This document shows, piece after piece, positions 31,560 through 41,052 of a stretch of DNA of 64,000 nt. The DNA is from Oscillospiraceae bacterium (GTDB lineage: Bacteria > Bacillota > Clostridia > Oscillospirales > JAAYXM01). The position numbers and the translations under genes were made by a program. The stretch's first letter is position 1, and each line of letters starts with the position of its first letter. The notes beneath the pieces were generated by a model, which saw only the letters and a program-made list of their open reading frames with translations, was not told the origin of the DNA and did no database searches. Location: NCBI GenBank assembly GCA_015067485.1, contig SVMJ01000002.1:121060-185059 (forward strand), given 5' to 3'.

Positions 31560-32809
31560 GATTGTTGAAGAAGCATTATCATTGGGCGATCGCGGCGGTG
31601 GCGCTTCTCATCATGTTCATCTACGGTGGTGCGGCAAATACGTTAGGCGGGCTCCATCTGCTTCCTGTTACAAAGACACTCGGTATCGCGCGTGCGCAGT
31701 ATTCTCTCGCCGGCGCGGTCAGTCATATCATTGCGGCGTTCGGCTCGATGATGGCAGGTAGAGTCATCGCCCGCTTCGGTTATCGCAGAGCCGCAACAGT
31801 ATTCCTGCTCACCGCGGTTGTTGCGTATCTGCTGTTTGCGGGCGTGAGCAGTTACGCGATGTTTTTGCTTGCGTATGCACTGCTCGGGTTGTCAAATGGG
31901 GTTTGTGCATCCACAGGGGTTACTCAGATCGTCTATACATGGTTTCACAAACATCGCGGACTGGTGCTGGGCTTGGTTATGTCGGCAACCGGCATAGGAG
32001 GCAGTATTCTTGGCGTGATCCAAACCGCGATGATCGAACAAAACTTCCGCCTGTCATATCTCACCATTGCAATATTCCTGTTCATCCTTGCGGTTTTGGT
32101 GGCGATTTTCATCCGCAACAAACCGTCCGATATGGGACTCACACAATTCGGCGCAGGCGAAGAAATCCAGGAAAAGAAAAAACGCGCCGCGAGCGATTTT
32201 GAAGGGTTTACTTCCTATGAACTCTTCCACAGTCCGTTTTTCTACCTGCTTTTGGCGTGCACCATGCTCTCCTGCACCGGGGTTTGGATGGCATCGAATG
32301 TTATGGTTCCACACTTCCAGGACGTGGGACTTTCCGCAACCCAGGCGGGTACCATGCAGAGTTTGTATCTGTTCTGCTTGACCGGGACGAAATTCGTCTA
32401 CGGGTCGCTCTGTGATACAATCGGTGCGAAGAAAGTTACCATTTTATGTTTGGTGTGTGGTGTGATCGCGATCGTGGTGATGATCTTTGTGAACAGTCTT
32501 GCACTTGCCGTACTCGTTTCGGTCTTGTTCGCATTCGCGCTCCCCATCGTTACCATTACAATCCCCATGCTCGCACTCGAGCTCTTCGGTGAAAGAGCGA
32601 GCGCGGACTATCTCGGTGTGGTGCTTGCGATGAGCTCGGTCGCATCCATGCTCTCGGGGGTCATCTCCAACGGTATCTTCGACTACGCGGGCTCGTACCG
32701 TCTCGCGTTCTGTATCGCGATCGGTCTGCTCATTGTACTGATTATTTTATATCTGCTTACATATCATATGGTCGAACGAAAAAAGAGAGGTGGTACCGAT
32801 GCAGTGTGA
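31556..32809 (+). CDS. MFS transporter, OxlT-like
   Basis: A 417-residue major facilitator with 12 predicted membrane helices. Features of the oxalate/formate antiporter-like group: an N-terminal helix containing IMFIYGGAANTLGGLHLLPV and the loop GRVIARFGYRRAA after helix 2. A cytoplasmic linker with EEIQEKKKRAAS separates the halves. Translationally coupled to glycerate kinase. A monocarboxylate such as glycerate is a reasonable substrate guess, not shown by sequence. Confidence 0.87.
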   Translation: MRLLKKHYHWAIAAVALLIMFIYGGAANTLGGLHLLPVTKTLGIARAQYSLAGAVSHIIAAFGSMMAGRVIARFGYRRAATVFLLTAVVAYLLFAGVSSYAMFLLAYALLGLSNGVCASTGVTQIVYTWFHKHRGLVLGLVMSATGIGGSILGVIQTAMIEQNFRLSYLTIAIFLFILAVLVAIFIRNKPSDMGLTQFGAGEEIQEKKKRAASDFEGFTSYELFHSPFFYLLLACTMLSCTGVWMASNVMVPHFQDVGLSATQAGTMQSLYLFCLTGTKFVYGSLCDTIGAKKVTILCLVCGVIAIVVMIFVNSLALAVLVSVLFAFALPIVTITIPMLALELFGERASADYLGVVLAMSSVASMLSGVISNGIFDYAGSYRLAFCIAIGLLIVLIILYLLTYHMVERKKRGGTDAV

Positions 32810-32966
32810 AAACTGTCTGAACTATGACTACGATGAAGAGTACGGCTACTACTGCATCGTGAACATGGACGAAGACGAAGTCGCAAGACTCGATTTCTAC
32901 GCAAAACACGGATGTCCGTATTATCATCCGGGCGATGAATATACCATCGTCCGAAAACAAAATTGA
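32799..32966 (+). CDS. Small cysteine/acidic protein, DUF6472-like
   Basis: A 55-residue protein (begins MQCENCLNYDYDEEYGYYC, ends GDEYTIVRKQN) with CxxC, a third Cys and a CPYY motif, plus many Asp/Glu/Tyr. This is the pattern of a small family common in Clostridia (DUF6472 from memory), perhaps a metal-binding knuckle. AGAGAGG at 32784-32790 is 8 bases from the ATG. It overlaps the end of the MFS gene by 11 bases and is followed 15 bases later by the SPFH gene. Function unknown. Confidence 0.75.
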   Translation: MQCENCLNYDYDEEYGYYCIVNMDEDEVARLDFYAKHGCPYYHPGDEYTIVRKQN

Positions 32967-32981
32967 TTTAGGAGGATTTTT

Positions 32982-33923
32982 ATGATTATTGTAGTATTAC
33001 TTGTACTCATTGCGTTGGTTCTCATCCCGAACATTCGCATCGTGCCGCAGGCGACCGAATACGTTGTGGAATTTTTAGGAAAATACAAAACCACATGGAC
33101 TGCAGGCATCCATATCAAGATCCCGGTGCTCGAACGCGTGGCAAAACGCATCACCTTAAAAGAACAGGTAATGGACTCCCCGCCACAGCCGGTCATCACC
33201 AAAGACAACGTTACCATGCAGATCGACACGGTGGTATTCTTCCGTATCTACGATGCAAAACTGTACGCTTACGGCGCAGTCAACCCCATCTCCGCACTGG
33301 AAAACCTGACCGCGACCACATTGCGTAACTTAGTCGGTGAACTGGAACTCGACGCAACGCTCACATCCCGTGATACCATCAACGGCAAGATGACCGCTAT
33401 CTTAGACGAAGCCACCGACCAGTGGGGCATCAAAGTCAGCCGTGTGGAACTCAAAAATATCATTCCGCCGTCCGAGATCCAAAACGCGATGGAAAAACAG
33501 ATGAAGGCGGAACGCGACCGCCGTGAAACCTTGCTTCAGGCGGAAGGGCACAAGGCGGCAGCAGTCACCCGTGCAGAAGGCGATAAGCAAGCCATGATCC
33601 TTGCTGCGGAAGGTGAACGCGATGCACGCATCGCGCGTGCAGAAGGTGAAGCAAAAGCAATCTACCTTGCAAAGAAAGCAGAAGCGGATGGTCTCCGCGC
33701 TTTGAAACAAGCGGGCGCAGACCTTGCGGTGCTGGAACTCAAAAAGTATGAAGCGCTGATCGAAATGGCAAACGGACGTGCCGCGAAGATCATCGTCCCC
33801 ACCGATGCGGTCCAGGCGACCCGTGCAAACGTACTGTTCTCCGAAACCACGGGTCTTGGCGACGTTACACAGGAAGCACCCGAAGAAGCAAAACCGAAAA
33901 AGAAAGACCCGTGCTGTGATTAA
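32982..33923 (+). CDS. SPFH/Band 7 (stomatin-like) membrane protein
   Basis: A 313-residue protein of the stomatin/QmcA type. One N-terminal membrane segment (IIVVLLVLIALVLIPNI) is followed by the Band 7 domain and a long Ala/Glu/Arg-rich coiled coil (about residues 165-245; KQMKAERDRRETLLQAEGHK). These proteins form large membrane rings and organise protease or lipid domains. The C-terminus ends with a Lys-rich stretch and DPCCD. A NfeD partner, frequent beside this family, is absent. Confidence 0.9.
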   Translation: MIIVVLLVLIALVLIPNIRIVPQATEYVVEFLGKYKTTWTAGIHIKIPVLERVAKRITLKEQVMDSPPQPVITKDNVTMQIDTVVFFRIYDAKLYAYGAVNPISALENLTATTLRNLVGELELDATLTSRDTINGKMTAILDEATDQWGIKVSRVELKNIIPPSEIQNAMEKQMKAERDRRETLLQAEGHKAAAVTRAEGDKQAMILAAEGERDARIARAEGEAKAIYLAKKAEADGLRALKQAGADLAVLELKKYEALIEMANGRAAKIIVPTDAVQATRANVLFSETTGLGDVTQEAPEEAKPKKKDPCCD

Positions 33924-33928
33924 AAGAA

Positions 33929-33955
33929 AAGAGACCGCTCATCGAGCGGTCTCTT
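33929..33955 (+). terminator. Hairpin after SPFH gene
   Basis: A 12-bp perfect stem AAGAGACCGCTC / GAGCGGTCTCTT with ATC loop. The following T run is short (TTGTTG), so termination may be incomplete. Confidence 0.6.
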
Positions 33956-33985
33956 GTTGCGAAGACCGTCCAAAAAGGTGTGAGA

Positions 33986-34086
33986 TTGTCCGAATGGAAT
34001 CCGAAGGTGTATGAGATACTCCGAGAGGTGACATTCGGACAAAGGAAGCAGAAAACCCATTGAAACTCGATGTTTCAATGGGTTTT
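33986..34086. ncRNA. Candidate structured RNA between SPFH gene and prfB
   Basis: TTGTCCGAATG (33986-33996) pairs perfectly with CATTCGGACAA (34032-34042). Inside is a smaller stem GGTGTAT/ATACTCC around GAG. Ten bases on, a 15-bp perfect stem (34052-34066 with 34072-34086) ends in TTTT. A closed multi-helix body followed by a terminator-like hairpin is the layout of a small RNA or the 3' end of a transcript. I do not recognise a known riboswitch class and the strand is uncertain. Confidence 0.35.
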
Positions 34087-34169
34087 GAATGTACAAGTTG
34101 ATTGTTTGAAAGATTTCAAAAAAATTATCTTTTCCCTGCTTGTGTTCTCGCGCCTTTTTCGACGGGCTT

Positions 34170-35279
34170 TTACTTTTCAAGAGCTTTCATTTTGAGATAT
34201 GCGTTGATGAATCCGTCGAGATCACCATCCATCACCGCATTGATGTTCCCGTTTTCGAAATTCGTGCGGTGGTCTTTTGCCAGGGTGTACGGCATGAATA
34301 CGTACGAGCGGATCTGGCTGCCCCATTCAATAAGTCGCTGTTCACCCTTGATGTCTTCGATCTTCTCGAAGTTTTCGCGTTCTTTGATCTCGATCAACTT
34401 GGATTTGAGCATCCGCATCGCAACTTCGCGGTTCTGATGCTGACTGCGTTCGTTCTGACACGCGACCACGATTCCCGTGGGGATGTGCGTGATGCGGACC
34501 GCCGAGTCGGTCTTGTTAACGTGCTGACCGCCCGCGCCGCTTGCGCGGTAAGTATCCACGCGCAAATCTTCATCACGGATGTCTACTTCAATCTCTTCGT
34601 TGATTTCGGGAAGAACTTCCACCGCGGCAAACGAAGTGTGCCGGCGACCGGACGAGTCAAACGGCGAAACACGTACCAAACGGTGCACGCCCATCTCGCT
34701 TTTGAGATAACCGTAAGCGTTCTCACCTGTAATTAAAATACTGGCAGACTTGAGCCCTGCTTCTTCGCCGTCAAGATAATCGAGGATCTTATAGGTAAAT
34801 CCATGACGTTCTGCCCAATGGGTATACATACGGTAGAGCATCTCCGCCCAATCTTGCGCCTCGGTGCCACCTGCACCCGCCTGGAAACTCATGATGGCGT
34901 TGTTCTTGTCATACTCGCCCGAAAGCAAGGTCGCAAGACGCTGTGCATCGAGTTCTGCGGAGAGTGATTTCACCGCCGCGCCCACTTCGGGCGCCAAACT
35001 CGCATCGTTTTCTTCCACCGCGAGTTCACACAGGGTGAGTGCATCTTCCACACCCAAAACCAACGCTTCGTATTTTTCGATTTTATCTTTCAGTTGCTTG
35101 ATTCTTTGCAGTACTTTCTGCGACTGCTCCAAGTCATTCCAAAATCCGTCTTCCGCACTTTTCGCTTCGAGTGCCGCAACTTCTTCCTTTGCGCCGTCAA
35201 TGTCGAGTGCATCGAACAGTTCTTCGAGCGGCGCCTGCATCCCTTGCAGGGCAAGACGGTATTCATCAAATTCGATCAT
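34170..35279 (-). CDS. prfB: Peptide chain release factor 2, no programmed frameshift
   Basis: A 369-residue RF2, which ends translation at UGA and UAA. Present are the tripeptide anticodon-like SPF (RVSPFDSSGRR) and the catalytic GGQ in ASGAGGQHVNKTDSAVRI. In most bacteria prfB needs a +1 frameshift near codon 26. Here the reading frame runs straight through the equivalent region (LFDALDIDGAKEE) with no in-frame stop, so this autoregulation is missing. The ATG at 35279 has GGAG six bases upstream; an in-frame ATG four codons earlier is possible. Confidence 0.93.
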   Translation of the reverse strand: MIEFDEYRLALQGMQAPLEELFDALDIDGAKEEVAALEAKSAEDGFWNDLEQSQKVLQRIKQLKDKIEKYEALVLGVEDALTLCELAVEENDASLAPEVGAAVKSLSAELDAQRLATLLSGEYDKNNAIMSFQAGAGGTEAQDWAEMLYRMYTHWAERHGFTYKILDYLDGEEAGLKSASILITGENAYGYLKSEMGVHRLVRVSPFDSSGRRHTSFAAVEVLPEINEEIEVDIRDEDLRVDTYRASGAGGQHVNKTDSAVRITHIPTGIVVACQNERSQHQNREVAMRMLKSKLIEIKERENFEKIEDIKGEQRLIEWGSQIRSYVFMPYTLAKDHRTNFENGNINAVMDGDLDGFINAYLKMKALEK

Positions 35280-35491
35280 GTTTTGCTCCATTCCGTCGCA
35301 TCGCGACTGTGTGAACTTTGTTTCCTACATATTATATAGGATTTTCAAATGCGTGTAAAGACCGTGCTCATGCAAAAATTTCCAAATCAGTTAGAATATG
35401 GTAATTATGACGGCGCTCTGTAACAAAACCATGTTATGTGACAGAGAAATGCACGCAATGTTACAGCTGTATTACAAGTGCGAAAAACGCC

Positions 35492-35520
35492 TTGACGATT
35501 TACTTGGGGTGCGTTATGAT
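35492..35520 (+). promoter_or_regulatory. Strong promoter of the S-layer gene
   Basis: TTGACG (35492-35497) and TATGAT (35515-35520), 17-base spacer; near-consensus, as expected for a highly expressed surface protein. The leader is about 42 nt and ends with AAGGAGG at 35554-35560. Confidence 0.75.
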
Positions 35521-35568
35521 GATACACGTAAAAGGCGAATGCCTAAAATTTTTAAGGAGGATCTCACT

Positions 35569-38493
35569 ATGAAGAACCTGAAAAAAGTTCTTGCTCTGGC
35601 ACTCGTGTTCGCTATGACGCTGACACTGTTTGCTGGCGCAGCATTCAGCGATCAGGCTACCATCGGTGCTGACTATGCAGACGATGTTAACATGCTCGTT
35701 GAACTCGGCGTTCTCAACGGCTACGAAGATAACACCTTCCGCCCGGAGAACAATGTTACCCGCGCAGAGTTTGCTAAGATGGCATACACTCTGAAGTACG
35801 GCGCAGACGATAAGGGCCTGCTCTTCGCTGGCTCCCCGAGCGCATTTAGCGACGTTGAAGGCGTTTCTTCCGTTGCATGGGCTAAGGGCTACATCAACTA
35901 CTGCGCAAACCAGAAGATCATTGCTGGTGTTGGCAATGGCAAGTTCAACCCGGGCGGCAACGTTACCGTTGCTGAAGCAGCAAAGATGCTGCTCGTTATC
36001 CTCGGCTGCAACCCGCAGACCGAAGGTTTCGTTGGTTTGAACTGGCAGGGCAACGTTGTTGCTAAGGCTATCGAACTCGGCGTCTTTGACGGCTGGTCCG
36101 GTGACCCGACTCAGGCAGCTTCCCGTCAGCTTGTTGCAAAGTTGATGAGAAACACCGTCTTTGCTCCGGTTTACGTTTACAGTCCGATCACCGGTGCTGG
36201 CTCCCAGAAGCAGGTCCTGCATCCGGAACTCGACAACCCGACTCTCGGCGAAGAGACCATGGGTCTCCAGCACGTAACCGGTATCGTTGTTGCTAACGAG
36301 TTCAACTCCATCTACACCGATGGCGACGGCGCTCCGCTCGGCGACGACACTTGGGAAATCGGCGACGGTTGGACCGGTACTCCGATCAACCCGACCGGTA
36401 AGGAACAGACCCGCATCTACTTCGAAGAAGAAGATGCAAACGGCAACATCGTTGGTAAGAGCATCTACCTCCCGGACATCAGCGTCAGCGATGACATGCT
36501 TGGTAACCTGGTAGACGTTTACTTCACCTACGAAACCAAGTCCCAGACTTCTAAGATCAACGTGATCGGCAACGTTCTTGTTAACTCCAAGACTGTTGTT
36601 TACGATGTCGCAGCAGATGACATCGAAATCATGCCGAACGGCGAAGCAAAGAGAGGCAGCGACATTCGTCCGTACATCTCTGCTAAGACCGCTGATGGCG
36701 AAGAAATCACCATCGAAGCTCCGGCTGGCACTGCTCGCGTTCCGGTAACTCAGGCTTACAACGGCGCAGCATTCCTCGGCGTCAATATGTTCTACAGCCT
36801 CAACGCTGCACGCAACAATCTCGACGCAGCTTCCTCCATCGTTACCAGCACTTCTGATGCAGTGCTTGCTAACATGGGCACCCCGGTCCCGACCTCCTAT
36901 CGTTTGGTTTCCATCGATGGCGGCAAGACCATCTCCTACATCTTCTCCAACCCGAACTTCACCCACGGTGTTGTTAACTACAACGAATCCAAGGGCACTG
37001 TTACCGGTTCCGCTGTTGTTGGTAACGCTACCGAAGTCGGCGAAGAAGTTGTTGTTTACGACGGCCTGAAGAAGGGCGACTACGTTGTTGCTACCTTCGA
37101 ATCCGGCAAGGTTGTTCTCCATCCGACCACAACCGTAACCGGTGCTGTCTCCAGCTACTCCAAGAACACCGCTGTTATCAACGGCGAGACCTATGTTGGT
37201 TCTGTTGACTTCCTCAACGGCGCAGCATCTCTCTCCGCATTCTACAACGGCGTTGGCAACAAGTATGTCCGTGGCGCAAGCTACATCACCTACGGCAACC
37301 TGCTCCTCGCTATCGATGAAGATGCAGATGTCGAAATCAGCCTCGACGGTTATGCAGTCGTTCTGGAATCCAGCCGCGACGCTTACACCGATGAAGCTAA
37401 GGTTCGCCTTGGTATGGCTGACGGTTCCGAAGAAACCTACTTCGTAACCTACTTCAAGGATGGTAACAACGCAGCACTCGACGCTGAAGAGAACGAAGAA
37501 CAGCTCGCAAACGCATTCGACGACAATGCACTCTGCGGCGAAATCGTTGCTTACTCTCTCCGCGACGGTAAGGCTGAAATCGTCATCGAAGACGGTATCA
37601 TCCGTGCAAACGCTGGTAAGGTTGACAACGGCGCACTGACCATCGGCGGCCAGACCCTGTACGCAGAAGACGGCTCCGTCATGTTCTTGCTCTACAACCA
37701 GAACGCGAACACCAAGAAGATCACCTTCAAGACCTACAAGCTCGATGATATGGAAACCATCATCAACGCAGCAGCAATCAACACCAAGAAGGACGCTAAC
37801 GACAACCTGTTCACTGACATCTTCGTTAACGCAATGAAGACCAGCACCAACAGCAACGACGTCATGATCGGTGTTATGTCCGCTGGTATGCAGAAGCCGG
37901 ATGTTGTTGATCTCGGCGACAATGTTGGTCTCATCATCGAATCCGTCTACGAATACGATGCATCCAGCCGTAAGCACTACCTCGACCTTGCTCTCGTCAG
38001 CATGGGCGACGCAGCAGTTCTCTCCGGTAAGTACATGGATGTCACCAAGGCAAAACTGTCTGGTGTCCCGGGCGACGATCAGGAAGGCAATGCTGAATAC
38101 GCAATCGGCAACATCGTAAACTTCATCTATGACGGCTCCGAATTCACCTCTGTCTCCGCAAGAGCAGACGGTAAGGTTGCAGCTCAGGAAGGCGTTTACA
38201 GCACCGGTAACGATGGCTTCTACAAGGTTACCATCACCGAAGCAAACGACAAGCGCATCTCCTTCTACAACTACGGTTCCGCTAAGAATGCTGGCGATGC
38301 AGCAGACCAGACTCTCCAGACTCATGAATACATCGACCTGAAGGTCGTTGCAATTCAGGATAACGAAGTTGTTGGCGACGATATCGAAGAACTCTCCCGT
38401 TACGACGGTATCTCTGCAACCGACTACAACGCTATCATCGAAGTCATGGACGGCCAGATCATCAAGGTCTTCTCCATCCAGGGCAACATCTAA
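35569..38493 (+). CDS. S-layer-type protein with three SLH domains
   Basis: A 974-residue exported surface protein. A signal peptide (KKVLALALVFAMTLTLFAGA, cut near residue 27) is followed by three SLH repeats (about 30-80, 88-145 and 150-200; NGYEDNTFRPENNVTRAEFA is the clearest) that anchor it to secondary cell wall polymer. The remaining 770 residues are Asp/Asn/Thr/Val-rich beta-type sequence with no catalytic motif I can name. Codon choice is strongly biased (GTT, GCT, TCC, AAC, GAA), typical of an abundant protein. The ATG at 35569 is set by AAGGAGG 8 bases upstream. Probably the major S-layer protein. Confidence 0.88.
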   Translation: MKNLKKVLALALVFAMTLTLFAGAAFSDQATIGADYADDVNMLVELGVLNGYEDNTFRPENNVTRAEFAKMAYTLKYGADDKGLLFAGSPSAFSDVEGVSSVAWAKGYINYCANQKIIAGVGNGKFNPGGNVTVAEAAKMLLVILGCNPQTEGFVGLNWQGNVVAKAIELGVFDGWSGDPTQAASRQLVAKLMRNTVFAPVYVYSPITGAGSQKQVLHPELDNPTLGEETMGLQHVTGIVVANEFNSIYTDGDGAPLGDDTWEIGDGWTGTPINPTGKEQTRIYFEEEDANGNIVGKSIYLPDISVSDDMLGNLVDVYFTYETKSQTSKINVIGNVLVNSKTVVYDVAADDIEIMPNGEAKRGSDIRPYISAKTADGEEITIEAPAGTARVPVTQAYNGAAFLGVNMFYSLNAARNNLDAASSIVTSTSDAVLANMGTPVPTSYRLVSIDGGKTISYIFSNPNFTHGVVNYNESKGTVTGSAVVGNATEVGEEVVVYDGLKKGDYVVATFESGKVVLHPTTTVTGAVSSYSKNTAVINGETYVGSVDFLNGAASLSAFYNGVGNKYVRGASYITYGNLLLAIDEDADVEISLDGYAVVLESSRDAYTDEAKVRLGMADGSEETYFVTYFKDGNNAALDAEENEEQLANAFDDNALCGEIVAYSLRDGKAEIVIEDGIIRANAGKVDNGALTIGGQTLYAEDGSVMFLLYNQNANTKKITFKTYKLDDMETIINAAAINTKKDANDNLFTDIFVNAMKTSTNSNDVMIGVMSAGMQKPDVVDLGDNVGLIIESVYEYDASSRKHYLDLALVSMGDAAVLSGKYMDVTKAKLSGVPGDDQEGNAEYAIGNIVNFIYDGSEFTSVSARADGKVAAQEGVYSTGNDGFYKVTITEANDKRISFYNYGSAKNAGDAADQTLQTHEYIDLKVVAIQDNEVVGDDIEELSRYDGISATDYNAIIEVMDGQIIKVFSIQGNI

Positions 38494-38512
38494 GCGTTAC
38501 GATTGTAACCTC

Positions 38513-38547
38513 GAAAGGGTTGGCTTTATGCCAACCCTTTCTTTTTT
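38513..38547 (+). terminator. Intrinsic terminator of the S-layer gene
   Basis: A 12-bp perfect stem GAAAGGGTTGGC / GCCAACCCTTTC, TTTAT loop, then TTTTTT. Confidence 0.92.
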
Positions 38548-38557
38548 GCAAAAATGA

Positions 38558-38594
38558 ATCCCACTCAACCAACCGCCGTTGAGTGGGATTTTTT
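38558..38594. terminator. Second hairpin, facing the minus-strand gene
   Basis: A 12-bp perfect stem (38558-38569 with 38578-38589, ATCCCACTCAAC arm) flanked by T-rich sequence on the right and A-rich on the left. It lies just past the stop of the convergent minus-strand gene and can serve either strand. Confidence 0.75.
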
Positions 38595-38597
38595 ATG

Positions 38598-39035
38598 TTA
38601 CAGATATGATTTGAATCGATCGAGCGCTTTTTGCTCGAGTGCGAGAAGCTCTTGTGCAAGGGATGTCGCATTTGAGTTTGTCGCGCCGTACTCATTCATC
38701 GCGCGGTTTAAATCAATGACTCCCATGTTATTGCCCTTGATCATGAGTTCCGCAAGGCGGGAGGAAGATTTGTTCATCATCGTGTTCATGTGAATTCCCA
38801 TCTTCATCCCCATTTTTTGCATCATGGGTGTTTCTCTGGGTGTCTCACCAAATTGTTTTAACTTTCGCACAGTCTCCGCCTCAATGGCGCGCAGACTGTG
38901 CAGTTGCGTTTGCAGGTCATTGGTAAGTCGGTCATCCTGCGTTTTGGGGAGCAGGGTCAAAATCGCATCGATTCCGCTCTCGGTATTGCGGTAAATGTCA
39001 TTTAGAAAACGGGTGGATGTCGCGTTTTGTTTCAT
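38598..39035 (-). CDS. Hypothetical helical protein, possibly four-helix bundle
   Basis: A 145-residue protein I cannot name. It is predicted to be nearly all helix and has a Met-rich centre (PMMQKMGMKMGIHMNTMMNK) and an acidic/hydrophobic C-terminal helix. The length and helix pattern resemble small ferritin-like or DUF2383-type four-helix bundles, but no clear metal-ligand set is seen. The ATG at 39035 follows AAGGAGG; a longer upstream frame is unlikely. Single gene, convergent with the S-layer gene. Confidence 0.65.
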   Translation of the reverse strand: MKQNATSTRFLNDIYRNTESGIDAILTLLPKTQDDRLTNDLQTQLHSLRAIEAETVRKLKQFGETPRETPMMQKMGMKMGIHMNTMMNKSSSRLAELMIKGNNMGVIDLNRAMNEYGATNSNATSLAQELLALEQKALDRFKSYL

Positions 39036-39113
39036 CGGAAAACCTCCTTCTGTTTCTCCTTGGTAGGATTTGCGTTTCCCAAAAATTTTATGTATCTTGT
39101 GGATGCGAAACAC

Positions 39114-39142
39114 TTGAGTTTCAGCCTGCTTCGTGGTATGAT
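39114..39142 (+). promoter_or_regulatory. Promoter of the lepA-hemW operon
   Basis: TTGAGT (39114-39119) and TATGAT (39137-39142), 17-base spacer. The leader to the lepA start is about 86 nt and contains the inverted repeat listed next. Confidence 0.65.
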
Positions 39143-39165
39143 ATTTCTGTATAAATAAACGTTTC

Positions 39166-39219
39166 AGCAGTTGCATAAAAACAGGGTCCAAAACGGGTTC
39201 GGATATTAACGCAACTGCT
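39166..39219 (+). promoter_or_regulatory. Leader hairpin next to the lepA ribosome binding site
   Basis: AGCAGTTGC (39166-39174) pairs with GCAACTGCT (39211-39219) around a 36-base loop and ends two bases before AAAGGAG. It could affect lepA translation. Confidence 0.4.
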
Positions 39220-39234
39220 TAAAGGAGTAACCGC

Positions 39235-41040
39235 GTGAAAAAACAAGACCACATTCGAAATTTTTGCATCGTCGCGCATATCGACCACGGCAAATCCACG
39301 CTCGCAGACCGTCTGCTCGAGCGTTGTAACGCTGTGTCCAGCCGCGAGATGGAAAATCAAATCTTGGATAATATGGACTTAGAGCGTGAGCGTGGCATCA
39401 CCATCAAAGCGCGCGCGGTCAAATTAAACTATACTGCCGCAAACGGGGAAGAGTATGCGCTGAATCTGATCGACACCCCGGGTCACGTGGACTTCGGTTA
39501 CGAAGTATCCCGTTCTCTGGCGGCTTGCGAAGGCGCGATTCTGATCGTGGACGCGGCACAGGGCATCGAAGCACAGACCCTTGCCAATACCTATCTTGCG
39601 ATCGAGCACGGCTTGGAGGTAGTGCCGGTCATCAATAAGATCGACCTGCCCAGCGCAGACCCTGACCGAGTCAAAAAAGAAGTGGAAGACATCATCGGGA
39701 TCCCCGCGGAAGATGCACCGCTGATTTCCGCAAAACTTGGCACCAATATTGAAGCAGTGCTTGAGCAGATCGTGGAGCTCATTCCGCCCCCGCAGGGCGA
39801 TGCGGATTCTCCACTCAAAGCAATCGTATTCGACAGTCAGTACGACGCATACCGTGGAGTCGTGGTCTATATCCGCGTGATGGAAGGCAAAATCCGCCCG
39901 GGCATGAATGTTCGCATGATGGCAACGGGCGCACAGTTCCAAGTGGTCGAAACGGGTACGCTGATGCCACTTGGGCTCTGTCCGACAGAAGAACTCTCCG
40001 CAGGTGAAGTGGGATATTTCACCGCGAGTATCAAAAACGTAAAAGACACCACGGTCGGCGACACCGTAACTGAAGTGGAAAATCCGGCTGACGAGCCGCT
40101 CCCGGGCTACCGCAGGGTCCAGTCCATGGTGTTCTCGGGCATTTATCCGGCAGACGGGGCGAAGTACCCCGACCTGCGTGATGCGCTCGATAAACTTCAA
40201 CTCAACGACGCATCGCTCACCTATGAGCCGGAAAGTTCGGTTGCGCTCGGCTTCGGATTCCGTTGCGGATTCTTGGGTCTTCTGCACATGGAGATCATTC
40301 AGGAGCGTTTGGAGCGCGAGTATAATTTGGATCTCATCACCACTGCACCGAGCGTTATCTATAAAATCAAACGCACCAACGGGGAAGAAGAATACATCGA
40401 TAACCCCTTGAACTACCCGAATCCCACCGAAATCGATTGGGCGGAAGAACCGTTCGTCGCGGCGAATATCATCACGCCGACCGATTACGTGGGCAATATC
40501 ATGGAACTTTGCCAAGACCGTCGCGGTGTTTATAAAGACATGAAGTATCTGGATGATACCCGCGTCGAAGTGCATTACGAACTCCCACTCAACGAAATTA
40601 TCTACGACTTCTTCGATGCGCTCAAATCCCGTACCCGCGGGTACGCGTCGCTCGACTACGAACTCATCGGCTACCGCAAGTCGGATCTGGTCAAACTCGA
40701 TATCATGTTAAACGGCGAAGTGGTCGACGCGCTCTCATTCATCGTGCATACCGAAAAGGCGTATGCACGCGGACGCAAGATCGCGGAAAAACTCAAGGAA
40801 AATATCCCGCGTCAGTTGTTCGAGATCCCGGTTCAGGCGACCATCGGCAACCGCATCATCGCGCGTGAGACCGTCAAAGCGATGCGGAAAGACGTTTTGG
40901 CGAAGTGTTACGGCGGCGATATCACGCGTAAAAAGAAACTGCTCGAAAAGCAGAAAGAAGGCAAGAAGCGTATGCGTAGCCTGGGTACGGTGGCCGTACC
41001 GCAGGAAGCGTTTATGGCGGTGCTGAAGTTGGACGAATAG
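39235..41040 (+). CDS. lepA: Elongation factor 4 (LepA)
   Basis: A 601-residue ribosome-associated GTPase that acts during translation initiation and under ionic stress. The G-domain motifs [16 protein letters not shown] (P-loop), [14 protein letters not shown] (G3) and NKIDLPSAD (G4) are intact, followed by domains II, III and V and the LepA-specific C-terminal domain. Length matches the family. It starts with GTG at 39235 behind AAAGGAG. hemW follows by 12 bases, an order that is widespread in Firmicutes. Confidence 0.97.
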   Translation: MKKQDHIRNFCIVAHIDHGKSTLADRLLERCNAVSSREMENQILDNMDLERERGITIKARAVKLNYTAANGEEYALNLIDTPGHVDFGYEVSRSLAACEGAILIVDAAQGIEAQTLANTYLAIEHGLEVVPVINKIDLPSADPDRVKKEVEDIIGIPAEDAPLISAKLGTNIEAVLEQIVELIPPPQGDADSPLKAIVFDSQYDAYRGVVVYIRVMEGKIRPGMNVRMMATGAQFQVVETGTLMPLGLCPTEELSAGEVGYFTASIKNVKDTTVGDTVTEVENPADEPLPGYRRVQSMVFSGIYPADGAKYPDLRDALDKLQLNDASLTYEPESSVALGFGFRCGFLGLLHMEIIQERLEREYNLDLITTAPSVIYKIKRTNGEEEYIDNPLNYPNPTEIDWAEEPFVAANIITPTDYVGNIMELCQDRRGVYKDMKYLDDTRVEVHYELPLNEIIYDFFDALKSRTRGYASLDYELIGYRKSDLVKLDIMLNGEVVDALSFIVHTEKAYARGRKIAEKLKENIPRQLFEIPVQATIGNRIIARETVKAMRKDVLAKCYGGDITRKKKLLEKQKEGKKRMRSLGTVAVPQEAFMAVLKLDE

Positions 41041-41052
41041 TGGGGTGAACAC

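Noticed and set aside
32784..32797. T-box-like string GAGAGGTGGTACCG
   Set aside because: It lies in the C-terminal codons of the MFS gene and serves as the binding site of the next gene; no specifier stem or terminator pair.
35398..35568. 57-codon N-terminal extension of the S-layer protein
   Set aside because: The promoter lies inside it and the signal peptide begins at 35569 behind a perfect binding site.
35500..38325. A 941-codon minus-strand frame
   Set aside because: Shadow of the highly biased S-layer gene.
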